Assembly (NCBI GenBank): GCA_013396655.1
Contig: WBMV01003351.1
Location: 248,001-312,000, forward strand
Reading direction: 5' to 3'
From: Campylorhamphus procurvoides
Taxonomy: Eukaryota; Chordata; Aves; Passeriformes; Dendrocolaptidae
DNA: 64,000 bases
The translations under genes and the position numbers were made by a program. Below, one piece after another: positions 14,262 through 25,912 of the stretch. Each line of letters begins with the position of its first letter. Positions within the stretch are counted from its first letter, which is position 1. The notes below the pieces were generated by a model. It searched no databases. It was not told the DNA's origin and worked only from the letters and a program-made list of their open reading frames with translations.

Positions 14262-14412
14262 TTGTTATGGTAACTGGTGAATGACCTCTCCCTGACCTTT
14301 TCTCAGCCCATGGGCCTTTTGTTATATTTCCTCTTCCCTGTCCAGCTGAGGTGGGGAAGTGATAGAGCAGCTTGATAGGCACCTGACATTTAGTCAGGGT
14401 CAGTCTACCATA
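14262..14412 (+). mobile_element. Avian ERV LTR, 3' remnant
   Basis: Directly after the CR1 tail comes a block with TCTCAGCCCATGGGCC, a CCTGTCCAGCTGAGG-like part, GGGAAGTGATAGAGCAGCTT, GGCACCTGACAT and an end like GGGTCAGTCTACCATA. From memory this matches the last ~150 bp of an ERV LTR common in birds, whose end reads roughly GGGTCAACCCACCACA. Only this 3' part is present; the upstream part of the LTR is not recognisable on the far side of the CR1 element, so it was lost or never adjoined. No internal viral sequence is seen. Confidence is moderate because the match is from recall, not alignment. Confidence 0.55.
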
Positions 14413-15006
14413 GAATTTTATAGAGGAAAATTGGATAAAAATTGGGAAAATTTCTCCAAAGACTATATATATACTCTATGATTCTGTCTTGGTCTAACAG
14501 AAGTCTATAAACTATTGATTCCTGACGGTATTACTGGTAGTTCCTTAGCTGTTTTCTTATTCACACAGTTACAGTTGGAATGACAAAAGACTGTTTCATG
14601 GAAGAAGAAATAGAGTAGGAATTTTATGCTTCCCATCTGGAAATATGGGCTAAAATGAGCCTGGTGGCCTTTCCACATTTCCTTTGGGGAATACATATAG
14701 TAATTAGTTGTTTGAGTAATTGCACAGCTGGTTGAGAGATATGGAACACGTGGAATTCAGGGGAAATTTAAAAGCAAATGAAGGCTAAAACTAGATTTAT
14801 AAAGCCCTTAATGATAAAAGGTTGGGCAGGTTTCTCTTTTTTATTTAAGGGATTTAAAGGAAAGAGAATGTAGAGGGACACGCTAGGGCTGTGGCACCAT
14901 AGTTGGGGGCAGGTCTCTAGGGACCCTGATGCCACACTGAGGGTAGCTCAGAAAAGCTACAAGTAAGCTCTTTCAGGAATAAATCATTCTTCCTGTTCAG
15001 AAGTAG
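14413..15006. other. Unique sequence, no feature seen
   Basis: No gene or repeat is recognised. Short open frames have no family resemblance. Confidence 0.5.
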
Positions 15007-15098
15007 GTTTTTTGTTTGTTTGCTTGGTTTTGTTTGTTTGTTTGGGGTTTTGTTGTTGGGTTTTGTTTGTTTGTTTGGGGGTTTTTGTTTGTTTTTCC
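15007..15098. repeat. (TTTG)n-like low-complexity repeat
   Basis: About 90 bases made almost wholly of T and G, in imperfect TTTG, TTGTT and GGGG units. It produces a spurious hydrophobic start (GFVCLFG repeats) to a plus-strand open frame at 15020-15367, which should not be read as a signal peptide or membrane protein. Confidence 0.85.
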
Positions 15099-18000
15099 CT
15101 CAAAGGACATCAGGTTTTGAAGCTTTGGCAAATAAGAAACAGGACTTGCTTGAGAGACCAACAGAAAAGATGGATGTTTACATAACTTTTCTACCAGTGA
15201 GAAAGGGAACTACCCCTGTGGCTGGCAGGATGGCTGAAGAATTTTGTCAGAGATTCATTGATCCCCTTTCTGTCAGATTTTTAAGGGCTTTCAAAGATGA
15301 CTTGAGTGAAAGAGCATTCAGATCTTTACCATATAAAGGCCTGTGCGTTGCTTTCTTTCTTTGGTAAACATTAAGATTTAGAGAACACTAGAGATCAGAA
15401 ACTAACTGCTTATTTGAAATAGATTACAAAATTTCTATTCCATTTTAGCTAAGAGACTGAGAAAGAAAATAAAAAGGCAATTACTACATTTCAGCTACTC
15501 TACTATCCTTAAAGTGCAATGAAATAGATGTTCTGCCTGTTAAACTGCCATTATAAGACTCTTGTCTTCTGTAATGTTTACTACTTACACTGGTTTGACA
15601 TTCAACAGTTGTTGCTGCCTAGAAGGACATGGAGAGGATTTTTTTTTGCCAGAAATTAACTTCTATAACATTATCTAAAGCAGATGTATTCATTGTCAAT
15701 ATTCTGATGGAATAAGGCCACCTGTGCTGGAAGAAAAACAAGAGAAGGAAACTGTAACACTGTGCTGCATTTCTGAAGTTTAAAATTAAGCAGTGTCATG
15801 TCCTTGGTTGCTGAACCATAAACGTGTAGGTCTCTAGTGGATGAAGAGTGCAGGTGCACTGTCAATCACATCTATGAGACCTATCTCATTATTGTTTGGC
15901 TTTACATGCAAACACTATCTTTTAATGAGATCTTAGCTATTAGAAATCCTTCCAGGTTGTGCTAGGATTCCAATTCTTCAGGCATTCAACTTTTTTGATT
16001 ACTCTAGCCTCTGTCAGCATATTAGATTTTTAGTGTTGCATGGGAGAGAAGGGGAAAGGTGGGGGAAAGGCAGGAGAAAAGTGTGACCAGAGCACTGCAG
16101 TCAGGCCTATGTCTCATCCACTTCTTCTTCACTATGTAAACAAACAACTGTGAACTTTCTACTGTTTTCAGGCAGTCTGAAAATTATGACTTTAAATTTA
16201 TTGCATGTCAAAATATTACCTGACTTTTGCTATAATGTAAAGTTGTATTAAAGTAGCATCAAGAGTCATCAGTGATGCCCTGGTATCAAAGTCCCATATC
16301 TGCAACAACCTCTCTGCTCAGACGGCTTGCTATTAAACAGACAAGACAGTTTCCTCATGCCTCAATGAGATGCTTTTCTTACACTTCTATTGGTTTTCCC
16401 AGTGTTGGTCAGGGCTTCTATGAGAAGAGTTAAATATTTAACCAAGATTTGCTGAGTCCTCATTTAGCATTTTAATCACAGTGCTACTTTTTTTTCCTTT
16501 CCCAGACAGTATATTTGCTTTCCATTTTTCTGAGTCTGCTTTAAAGAAAGGCTAAATTATTAACTGAAGGCATTAGTATTTGGAAAACAAAAAGCTCATG
16601 GACACACATACAGTAGTTCTGAACCTGCAGTGGTGTGGGGATGTTTTTCGATTGATACTGTTAAGTGCAGAATTAGCATAATCAGCAATCATTCCTCCAG
16701 GGCCTCTGGACTCTGTGATGCTCTCGCTGTGAGTAGAATGTGCTCCAGCATGCTGTGCTCCACTCACTGAGAAAATGAAAGATTCGCAGGGAGCACGGAT
16801 TAATGATCTCCAGTTGGCCAGCTACACTTGTGTAGGTAGCAGCAGGTAAGCTGAAGCTAAGGAAGAGTTCCACTTCAAATATTTGAATTTTAAAGGCAAT
16901 GTCTGTCCTTTGAGTGTATGCTAGTGCAATTCCCTCTGCAGTGTAGCAGAGTACTATTAATGAAATCACTGCTGGCTTTTTATGTTTTACTGCTGTTGAC
17001 ATTTTTGCAGCTGTTAGAGAAATGACTCAAGGCCTATAAGTTCCTGGTCATTTTTCATTCATGAAATATTTTCAGACTTTTATTTTAATTAATTTCTTAT
17101 TGTACCTGAGGATCACTGTGATATTTTGTAGGAATTTTATAACTTGTAGAGTTGTAACTTGCAGAGGTAGGATTATTATCTGAAACCACTTTACCAACCT
17201 GATGTCTACTTAGACAAGGCCAAATTCTGATATTCTGTTCTGTGTAGACCCTCTTTTATTCAAGTTGCTTGAGGCATTTTGCATGATGTTTCTAAAGTTT
17301 AGAATTTTTGGTTGCTTGAATTTAAATGACAAATCTAGAGTTTACATTGTTTACTAGCAATCTGAGTAACAGTGGTAGAAATGGGACACACAAGCAATTT
17401 CAAATAGTGGCATTTTGGGTTTATCCTTTCTGGGTTTTGACCTTCACAATGTTTGCTGATCATTAAGTACATGGCTTGTACTTCAATATCTTCTTGAGCT
17501 ATAGTGGAAATATCTGTTCTTGAATACTGTTGATGAGATTAAGGTGATGCTTAAATATACACAGAAGAATATATTTAATAACCTTTAAATAACCTCAATT
17601 TCTCTGTGTTTGAAAAAATAAAATGCCATGACTTAATCCTAATCAATCAAAAAATCATTTTTGTTGATTCAGCTTTCTCAGTGACTTGGCATGATTCTTA
17701 AAATTGGCAGTGCTAAGAGATTACAGTCTGGTTTTAAATGAACAGTAGTTTGACATTGCCTGACCATTTTTGCCCTATCCAAACAGTATGTTTTACTTTT
17801 CAATAGTAATTATCATGTAATTCCATACATGTTAGGTTAGAATAGTTAAGAAAACTAAATGTCTCATTTTGCATTTTCCTTCATTTAATCTCAAAGGTTT
17901 ATTATCGCCAGTAGAGAGACAGAGAGGGATGTCCGTTGCAAGAAATTGTCCAAATTATTTTCAAATGAGATTACATGGAGGTGTGCAGATTATTGTGTAA

Positions 18001-21000
18001 TTGCTCATCTATATTTTTCCTGTTAAACTTTATTACTCATTTTGCCTTTGTTGCTCACTAGCAACATTGTTTTAAAGGATGAGAGACACTTTAAAATGTT
18101 TGCTTTCTGAATCAATGCACATAGGCCTGATCAAATGAAAAATTAGTATTTTTGCCATTCATGCATTATCTTAATCACTGCAGGCTTGGTTCTGGATATG
18201 ACAGTGCTACTAAATTCTCTGCTTCAAGCTTGACTTTGTTAGCTCTGAAGGTGGGTGGTGCAGGATGACTCACATCCCAGTGCAACCTTCTCTCCAGAAG
18301 GCTGGAGACATCAGTGTTATGTATCAGCTGGTCCTGCTCTCCCCGTGTCCTTAGAATCCAACAGGTTTTTAATGACTTTTTTTTTTTTTAAATGAAGTTG
18401 GAGATGTCACAGTCTGCTTATAAGGTTTTTATGGAAAGTAGGTAACAACATATGCCTCATGTTTCAAGATGTAATATGATAGCACATAGGTGTGTTCGAG
18501 GCTAGAAAGGTACTGGGATAGTTCTAGAGGGTGTGAAAAAAGGCAAAACTTCAATTACTTTATCACTACTAGTGGCAGTTCTGTCAACTAGAGCAAACTA
18601 TCCCTTAACCATACCTAGTTTTATCTCAAAGGAAGGGCTGAGTGCAAAGAGGACAGGGAGTGGCTGTCAGGCTAAACCATCAATCTGAGACTACACTCAA
18701 TTATTCTACATGTCTTAGAAAAAGGATGGTCCCATAATGACTATTCAGATCCTAAAATGCTTCCTATCTTGAGCTTGGAGGTGAAATAACACATATAATT
18801 AAGGACAAAGTTTGGTGTATAATATTTTTCATTATAAGCCTATTATAACTTCCCCAAAAACTAATAATTTTGCCATAAGTTTTTCCACATTTTGAGTAGT
18901 TATTTTATTATAATGCTTCAGTAAAAATGTTTCAGTCCTTTAAAATGTAAATAAATTTAGGAGAAGAAAAACATTTTTATTTAAAAAATACTATTACAGT
19001 TTGTTTCTTTAAAGTGTTCTAGTGTCTTTGGTCTTAAAAGAAGGAGCACTAGATTTTTTGGGGTGCTTTTCTTCTTTCATGAATATATAGTTCATTTGGA
19101 ACAAATTGTTAGACTCTAAAAAGCCCCAGGTTCATATACAGCCGAATGTGCCATCAGGAAGCCTGCTGTTGAATTTTCTGCATGTTCAGGTACAAAACAA
19201 GTGCACAAGTCTCATAGACCTTGATCTGCAGATGAAGTACAGCAGCTGAAACCATGATTTGGTACTGGGGCAGCCAGACTGAGCTGGGAGACAGATGTTT
19301 CAGCTCTTTCTTGTGATTTGCTAATCACAAGATTACTTCACTTCTGGATTCATCACCATAAAACATCGTATATCTGCTTCAGATGGGGATGGTTGAGTAT
19401 CTTCATAGATACTTGGTCTCTCCCCTTCTCCCCCTCACATGCCCTGGTAGTTTATCTGCACGAAGAATAGCTTGCCTTCATACTGTGCTTTCCATCAGAA
19501 GCTCTTGGTCCAGGCTGCCAGTTTGAGACCTAAAATAAAATCTTTTGACTTCCAAATTTGGAATTATTTGCTCATTTAAAAGTAGTTTTTCTTTTTAAGC
19601 ATCCTTTTCTATGATCCTCTTTTATTTTAGGAGATATTTTACCCCCAGAGCTGAGATTTCAGACTTTATTAATATCATGCTGATAATCTATTAATTGTTC
19701 TCATATTTTCGTATCTCCTTTATTCAGTGCACAGCTGGATGCTGAATGAAAAAAAAAGTAGTAATAAGAGCAAATATGTCTTGTAGTTGAGATGAAAGTT
19801 AACTAGATTTTCTGGATTTGTCACCATTGTCTACATAATTTTAATTAAGAACTGATTATAAGTGCAATGATGCTGAACTGAAGCTACAAACAGAGCTTGA
19901 TTTTCTATTTTCCTATTTACTATGTGTTTGCCTTTGTAGTTGTGGTGAACCATTTAATAATAACTTGTAAAAGAAAGTTAATTATATGAAGCTATACAGG
20001 GCCATACACATATAAATGCGTTTAATTGTCAAAATTGTTGAATCTATCAGGAAGAGCTTTACTACTGTCATTTTCACACTTCAACAACAATTATGTTAGT
20101 ATCAGTCTCTGGAACCAAATGTTACTTCTTTTCCAATGTTTAGATGAGTTTACAGCTAATAAATATTGCTTATTGATATTTTTATTTTTCAATGAGACCT
20201 TTGATGTCCTACTGTGAAAAAATAGACTTCTGAATAGGCTAGTATGGAAAAGCAGGGATCTCTCAGTGGAAATCCAGTTGTTAATGTGGCCTTCTAATAT
20301 GTTCTTAGTCACATCATATATTTAAAATATGCTCAGACACATCATATATGCTAATCTTTCTGTATTTGGAAGTGAAGACAATATTTTACATGATTATTAG
20401 TATCTAGTATAAGCTGTTAAATAGCATATCCTTATAATATGACAAGTATACTGTTAGCTAACATGAACAGTGCAATCTCATTGTGGGAGTTAAATGATGA
20501 GATGCAATGGTCCATGAATTGGAAATGTGTCTTACAGTTCCTTAGGTATAGACTATATTGTTAATGAAGCAATTTGTTCTGTGTCCACTCACATTTCATT
20601 TGCTGCCATCAACAATTAAGAGATGTCATAGTAAGGTCATTCCAGATTAACACCTTGTCTTTTCAGAGATCTCATTAAAATAGAGGGAAGTTCTAATTTC
20701 TATCCAAGGTAAAGTTAATTCAGTGGGAGAATAAATATTATGGAGGCAATTTGTGCAAGAGAAATTAGCATTAGGGGCACTGTTCTTTTTTTACTGGAAG
20801 TAATTCTTACACAGAAAGACATCCTCTTGAAAACAGTAGCAAGGGATGTTACTGTAGGAATGGGCTGGGTACCTTGGCCTGGTTAAGGAAGCGTGTCTTA
20901 CTGTCTGAGCTTTGCACAGATGTGCAGACCCTTAAATAAATTGAACAGAAAATAAGATTTCTCCCTTTGCTGGTTGCCAGCATTACAACTAAACTACAAA

Positions 21001-21908
21001 GAAAGTAATTTCTCCAACCATCATGCATTTACTTCCTAGTCATCCTCAGAAACTTGTAACATTGAAGGGCTTTGTAATTGACATTTCATTCTAATATATT
21101 GGCTGCGTTGTCTGAATTCTGACTGGCTGATAAAGCTTACAGAAATCCAGAGTCTCATCATGTCCTGAATAATTTCAGTCCAGCCCTGTGGCAATCCAAG
21201 TGCTTAAGCAGTGAAATAGAAAAGGCAATATTTGGGAATTCTACTTTTCAAAATGCACAAGAACACAGTAACTGAAATAATCAAGTAGTCCCTGTATAAG
21301 GCAATCCTTTTCCAACTTGCAAAACAGAAGGAAAGATTTAAAATAATATACATGCCAATTTAAATAAGTAAATGCACAGGCATGAGTTCATCCCAACTAT
21401 AACTTCATTGACGTTATATTTCAGATAAATTTCATCATAATATCACATTTTTTGAAGAAGAAAAAAAAATCAACGATCTTGTCTACAGATTTTCCATTAC
21501 ATCCCACTTACTTGAAAGAAAATGTGATGCACATCAACTCAATCTTCAGGTCATACTTTCTGAATAGATGTGGATAATATTACACAGACTAAGTTATTGA
21601 TCTCCCAGGTCCTCCAGAAATGAAGTGCCATGTCATGCAACTTGTTCTTTACTATATTATCATGTTTTCATTCACATGGGCTTCTTTTCTTGAGAATGCA
21701 TTACTTATATAATGAGCCTTACTTCTTCCTAGGTCTTGAAAAATGCTCCTTTTTTTCAGCCTGTTTTTATTTTTTTTTCAGTGTGTGTGTATGGCTTCTG
21801 TATCAGAAGTTCAAACAGAAGCTAGGCAGTTATGCAGATGTAAATATTTCTGATGTATTTGACCTTTACTGTATTTGATTTGTATAAAAGCTGTGGGGTT
21901 TGTATTTA
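15099..21908. other. Unique sequence, 6.8 kb, no gene seen
   Basis: No exon, RNA gene or transposon is recognised. A T13 run lies at 18377-18389. A 12-bp direct repeat, CACATCATATAT, occurs near 20310 and again near 20339. The stretch 17880-18200 has a less repetitive, mixed composition with homeodomain-type TAATTG/ATTA words and may be conserved non-coding DNA (see findings). Open frames are short and unremarkable. Confidence 0.5.
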
Positions 21909-21964
21909 TTTCCTTTTTCTTTCCTTTTTTTTTTCTCCTTTTTTTTCTCATTTTTTTTCCCCTC
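21909..21964 (+). repeat. Polypyrimidine tract (T/C-rich) ending in CCTCAG
   Basis: Fifty-six bases with one purine (A at 21950), followed directly by AG. It looks like a textbook polypyrimidine tract and 3' splice site, but each frame downstream soon meets a stop and no donor site or coding similarity is evident. A low-complexity repeat is the simplest reading; an acceptor for a non-coding RNA exon cannot be excluded. Confidence 0.6.
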
Positions 21965-22522
21965 AGTGTTGCAGAGTATCAAAATCCATGCTAACTGTGT
22001 CAATAATGGACTGACCACTGATCAGCTGTTTCCCAGTCTGCAAAATGCTTTGTTTGTATTTGGTTCCTAACTGTAGAATTTTTTTATGTATTTGTTTTTT
22101 TTTTATTGCTGACAAACGAAGAGAGATCATAAAGCGGTTTCATTCCTAAAAGAAGGAGCTTTTCAAACCGAGGTAACTCTCCAAGTCTTGTATTTCTATG
22201 TCAGGCTAGAAAGTCTAGCTGTCAGGCAGATTACTGTGGTACCAGGGCTCCTTATAGACTCCATGGAGTTTGCCACAGAGCCCAGAATCCCAAAACTCCA
22301 GTGCCAGAGCTTCCTGCTCATGGGAACAGCTCAGGGATATAGGGTGAACAGAGAGGTGGTTTTGCCTTGTCATTCCTTTATCAGATCTCTGAGAATAAAT
22401 GCTTGCTAATAAATTAAATGTGCTCCCATGTTTTTTCCAGCACCGAGAGCAAAACAGGCATAAACCTGCCTGTAAATATAACACTCATCTGCAACAGCTC
22501 TGTTAAAAATCTCTTACCCATC

Positions 22523-23370
22523 TGTCCTAGTTACAGGGACCTGGACAAGTTTATTACTATGTGGGTATAACCAAAGCTCTGTATTCTACATCCTCTGTAA
22601 CCAAAACTATGTATTCTATACCCCCTATGTAATTTCTGATGAACTTTTAATAATGGATCAATTGCAGCAGCTGCCCAGGGCACACCTGACACTTCAGGCT
22701 ATGAACTGGGTGTTAAAGAACCCTGGGAGACAGGGGAGTGTTTCTGCCTTCACACCAGTGACTCAGCTGTGATAAGTACCCTCTGGGGAGGCATCAGAAC
22801 CTTCATATCCAGCCTGAGGGGTTGTCTCCGCTAATGGGCCATAATAGACTGACATAATAAGCAGTTGTAATGATCTGGACCATCAAAGATTCAAAAAATA
22901 TCCCATAACTCACAGAGTTAAATCACTCACTGTGAAGCTCCCCACCCTGGGGGAGGTACTTGGCACTTCCACCTGAACCTGAGCATATATAATCTTACGG
23001 TTTGGGACTTCTGGTACCACTTGTCAGATTCATAGAAGGACTAGAACCTCAACAGGACTGTGACTGCCACTCTCAACAAAACTGCAATTATTATTTGAAC
23101 AGAACTGTGATCATCATCCTCACCAACACATTTTCCTTTCCTTTTACTTTGCACTCAGGGGGACCACATGGCTATGCACAGGGGCTGATGAACACCATTC
23201 TGTTCTTGCCCCAGGGTGCTGGGTTATACATCTGTCTTTTGTGGGTTTAAACCAGTTTTCTCTGAATCATTGTAGTTATTGTAATCTTTTTAGTAAATTG
23301 TAACTCTAAATTGCAATCTCTCTTGAGCTGGTTTCGTTTCTCCTGCCAGTTTACTTTTAAAGCCAGCATG
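22523..23370 (+). mobile_element. Solo LTR of an endogenous retrovirus (avian ERVL-like)
   Basis: An 848-bp block is built like an LTR. It begins TGTCCTAGTTACAGGGAC, close to the TGTCCTGGTTTCAGCTGGG start shared by avian ERVL-type LTRs. A TATA box lies at 22986-22993, 463 bp inside. The 3' part has a T-rich stretch and ends AGCTGGTTTCGTTTCTCC, then TTTTAAAGCCAGCATG. The 5-bp word CCATC precedes the start (22518-22522) and follows the proposed end (23371-23375), as expected for a target-site duplication; the end would then be TG rather than the canonical CA, possibly by mutation. An approximate 30-bp tandem duplication lies at 22568-22629. No retroviral gene is adjacent, so it is a solo LTR. 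Family and ends are inferred from recall and structure. Confidence 0.6.
22986..22993 (+). promoter_or_regulatory. TATA box of the solo LTR
   Basis: TATATAAT sits in a GC-mixed context after a CCCACCCTGGGGGAGG segment, the usual layout of a retroviral U3 promoter: GC-rich element, TATA box, then transcription start about 25-30 bp on. Activity today is unknown. Confidence 0.45.
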
Positions 23371-25092
23371 CCATCCTAACCCCTGAACTGCACTGAGGAA
23401 CTGTTTGTAAGCATGTTAATTCATCAAGACCACAGTAAGGATGGCTGGTTCTGGGGAGCTGATAATGTAGACAGCCAAAATCTGGGGAAAGTGTCCTTCA
23501 GTTTTGTATAATCTGGGCAGATGTGTTTAGCCTTGAAACTCTAGGACATTGATTCCCATATGAAGTCACACTTAGGAATTTGTGCAGCAAAATAAGTTTG
23601 GTTATTCTGAAATGATATTTCTATTATTTTTCCCTTGTGTGTTATTTAAAAGCATATTTTACTCTAAGAAATGATGATCTGTTAATTACTTGTGAGAACA
23701 TCACTCTGTCTCTCAGTCCTGTAATTTATGTGTCACCTTGAGCTCTCATTTCCTTAAAGGACATATTATATCTACATTTTGTTAAAAACTTAGTGCATGA
23801 CAAACAATTTCAGGGGAATACATTGCTGCTCTGCTACATTTGAGCTGCTCAGAGGTAATGGTCCATGTGCATGCCTTATCTTGCGGAACCCTGTTGGCAA
23901 TCAGAAGTTATTTTGGTGAGTACAGTCTTGTGTGAAACACAGGTAAATATTTCATATTTGTCTTTTACTTTGGAGGGGAAGAAAATGCATACAGACAGTA
24001 CCATGGATGCTTGGTAAAATATTTCCCTGTGGTAATTTTGTTCGTGTTTGACCCCTGTGAAGTAGCCCTGCATTCATTCATATTAACTTGTCCAGAAGAT
24101 ATTCTCCATCATATTTTCTTCTTTGGCATCCTTCTTTTTTTTTCAGATTTTTTTCTTTCAAGACTCACCATATGCTTTCTCAATACTACTTACAAGTTAT
24201 CCAAGACTGCTGATCTTTTAACTCATGTGTCTGATTTGTTGGTTGTGGTGAAATTCATTACTTTTCATAATTATTTTTAAGGAGCTTCCTACAAATATTA
24301 ACAGTTTTATAATTTTTGTTCTTTTTATTTTTATCCGTTTTAAGTTATTCAATAACAAAACATAAAACCTTCTTTGAAAAGTCTCCGTGGTGACCACAAA
24401 ACCCTTGACACCAGTCAAGGATTTTTTGAGCTGGGATCATTTATCTATCATGATGGTCATATCTTTTCCTTGTGTCTACCACTCCAGCTATATAGAACAT
24501 ACTTATATAGCCATGTGTATCAAAATAAACTGTAAATATATTACTGAATGGAGACAGCATTTTTTGTCCTGTGTTCATACAGTGTGTGAAACAATAAGAG
24601 TGTCACTGAGCCATGACTTCTTTTCCTCTCATATGCAAATCAAAAACCAGAGTTCTGCAACAGAACAGACATCATGCATGGCAATTCTTACTTTCAGAGT
24701 CCCAGTGGTAATGATCTATTCCTGAAAAGAAACTATTTTAAAAACTAAGCAGAATCTCTGTTGCTCACAAGACCTTGCAGAACCCAAAACAGCTGTCTAC
24801 AAATCCTCAATGTTACCTTGTGCAGATTAAATATTCTTCCAGACAGTAAGAAGGGGAGCTTGAGAAACTGTGTAGAGGAGCTTTAATGGAGTTTTTCAGA
24901 ACTTTGGGTGGGAATTGGTTTCCTCAGCTCCCTATAGTCAAAGAAACCAAGACCAATGATGGATCTTGATGATAAACCTGGTATGGTTCTTACTACCACT
25001 GTAGTTGATTTACATGGAAATATCTGTATATGGATGCATATGTACGTAGATAATATGCACGTGTGAGCATACGTATACACATTGCACAAACA
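23371..25092. other. Unique sequence between solo LTR and CR1
   Basis: No gene is recognised. Short open frames on both strands at 24011-24725 (up to 112 codons) lack any family resemblance. The stretch 25023-25085 is rich in alternating purine-pyrimidine words (GCATATGTACGTA, CACGTGTG, ATACGTATACACA). Confidence 0.5.
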
Positions 25093-25912
25093 GGTTTATG
25101 GGCTGTGGATGCCATCTGCCTGGAATTTAGCAAAGCCTTTGACACTGCTTACAGCATTCTAGCATTCTCCTAGAGAAACTGGCTGCTCATGGCTTGAATG
25201 GGTGCAATTTTTACTGGGTAAAAAACTGACTGGATGGCCAGGCCCAGAGATTAATGGTGGATATATTTACATCCATCTGGCAGCTGCTCAAAAGTGGTGA
25301 TCCCCAGGGCTCAGTACTGGGGTCAGTCCTGTTTAATAATATCTTTATAGAGGATGTGGATGAGGGGATTGAACATTCTCAGTCAGTTTGTAGAGAACAC
25401 CAAGCTGAGAAGGAATATTGATCTACTAGAGGGTAAGAAGGTTATACAGATGGATCTGGACAGGCTGGATCAATAGGCCAAGGCGAACTGCATGAGGTTC
25501 AACAAGGCAAAATGCACTTGGATCACAATAACCTCATGCAGCATTATAGGCTGGGGGCAGAGTAACTGGAAAGCTGCCAAGTGGAAAAGGACCTGGGAGT
25601 GCTGGTCTATGGCTGTTGAACATGAGCCAGCAGTGTGTCCAGGTGGCCAAGAAGGCCATGGCATACTGGCCTGTATCAAAAATAGTGTGGCCTACAGAAT
25701 TAAGGCACTGATCTTTCTTCAGGAAAGAGTTTTCGAGCACTGGAAGAGGTTTCCCAGGGAAGTAGTTGAGTCACCATCCCCAGAGATATTTAATAGGCAT
25801 GTAGATGTGACATGAGACATGGTTTAGTGGTCGATTTGCATGATTGGGCTCAATGATCGTAGTGGTCTTTTCTGATGTAAATGACTGATTCAATGGTTCT
25901 GTTATTCTGTGT
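25093..25912 (+). mobile_element. CR1 LINE, 5'-truncated, internally deleted, with 3' end
   Basis: The conceptual translation gives broken CR1 reverse transcriptase segments: AVDAICLEFSKAFDTAYS, then a GSVLG/VLFNN-like part, then FVENTKL in place of the catalytic FADDTKL, then NCMRFNKAKC. Stops and frameshifts separate these. At about 25695-25720 the sequence jumps from the KNSVAYRIK part to the C-terminal EHWKRFPREVVESPSPE part, so several hundred bases expected there are missing, as in the copy at 13.1 kb. The 3' end is a decayed ATTCTGTG repeat (GTTCTGTTATTCTGTGT). It is an inactive old insertion. Confidence 0.9.

Noticed and set aside
15020..15367. 115-codon frame with a hydrophobic N-terminus, as a secreted or membrane protein
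   Set aside because: The hydrophobic start comes from the TTTG simple repeat; the rest matches nothing known.
21909..21966. Strong 3' splice acceptor for a coding exon
   Set aside because: All three frames after the AG soon meet stops and no donor or coding similarity is visible.
24387..24725. 112-codon open frame
   Set aside because: No known domain; overlaps opposite-strand frames; AT-rich chance frame.
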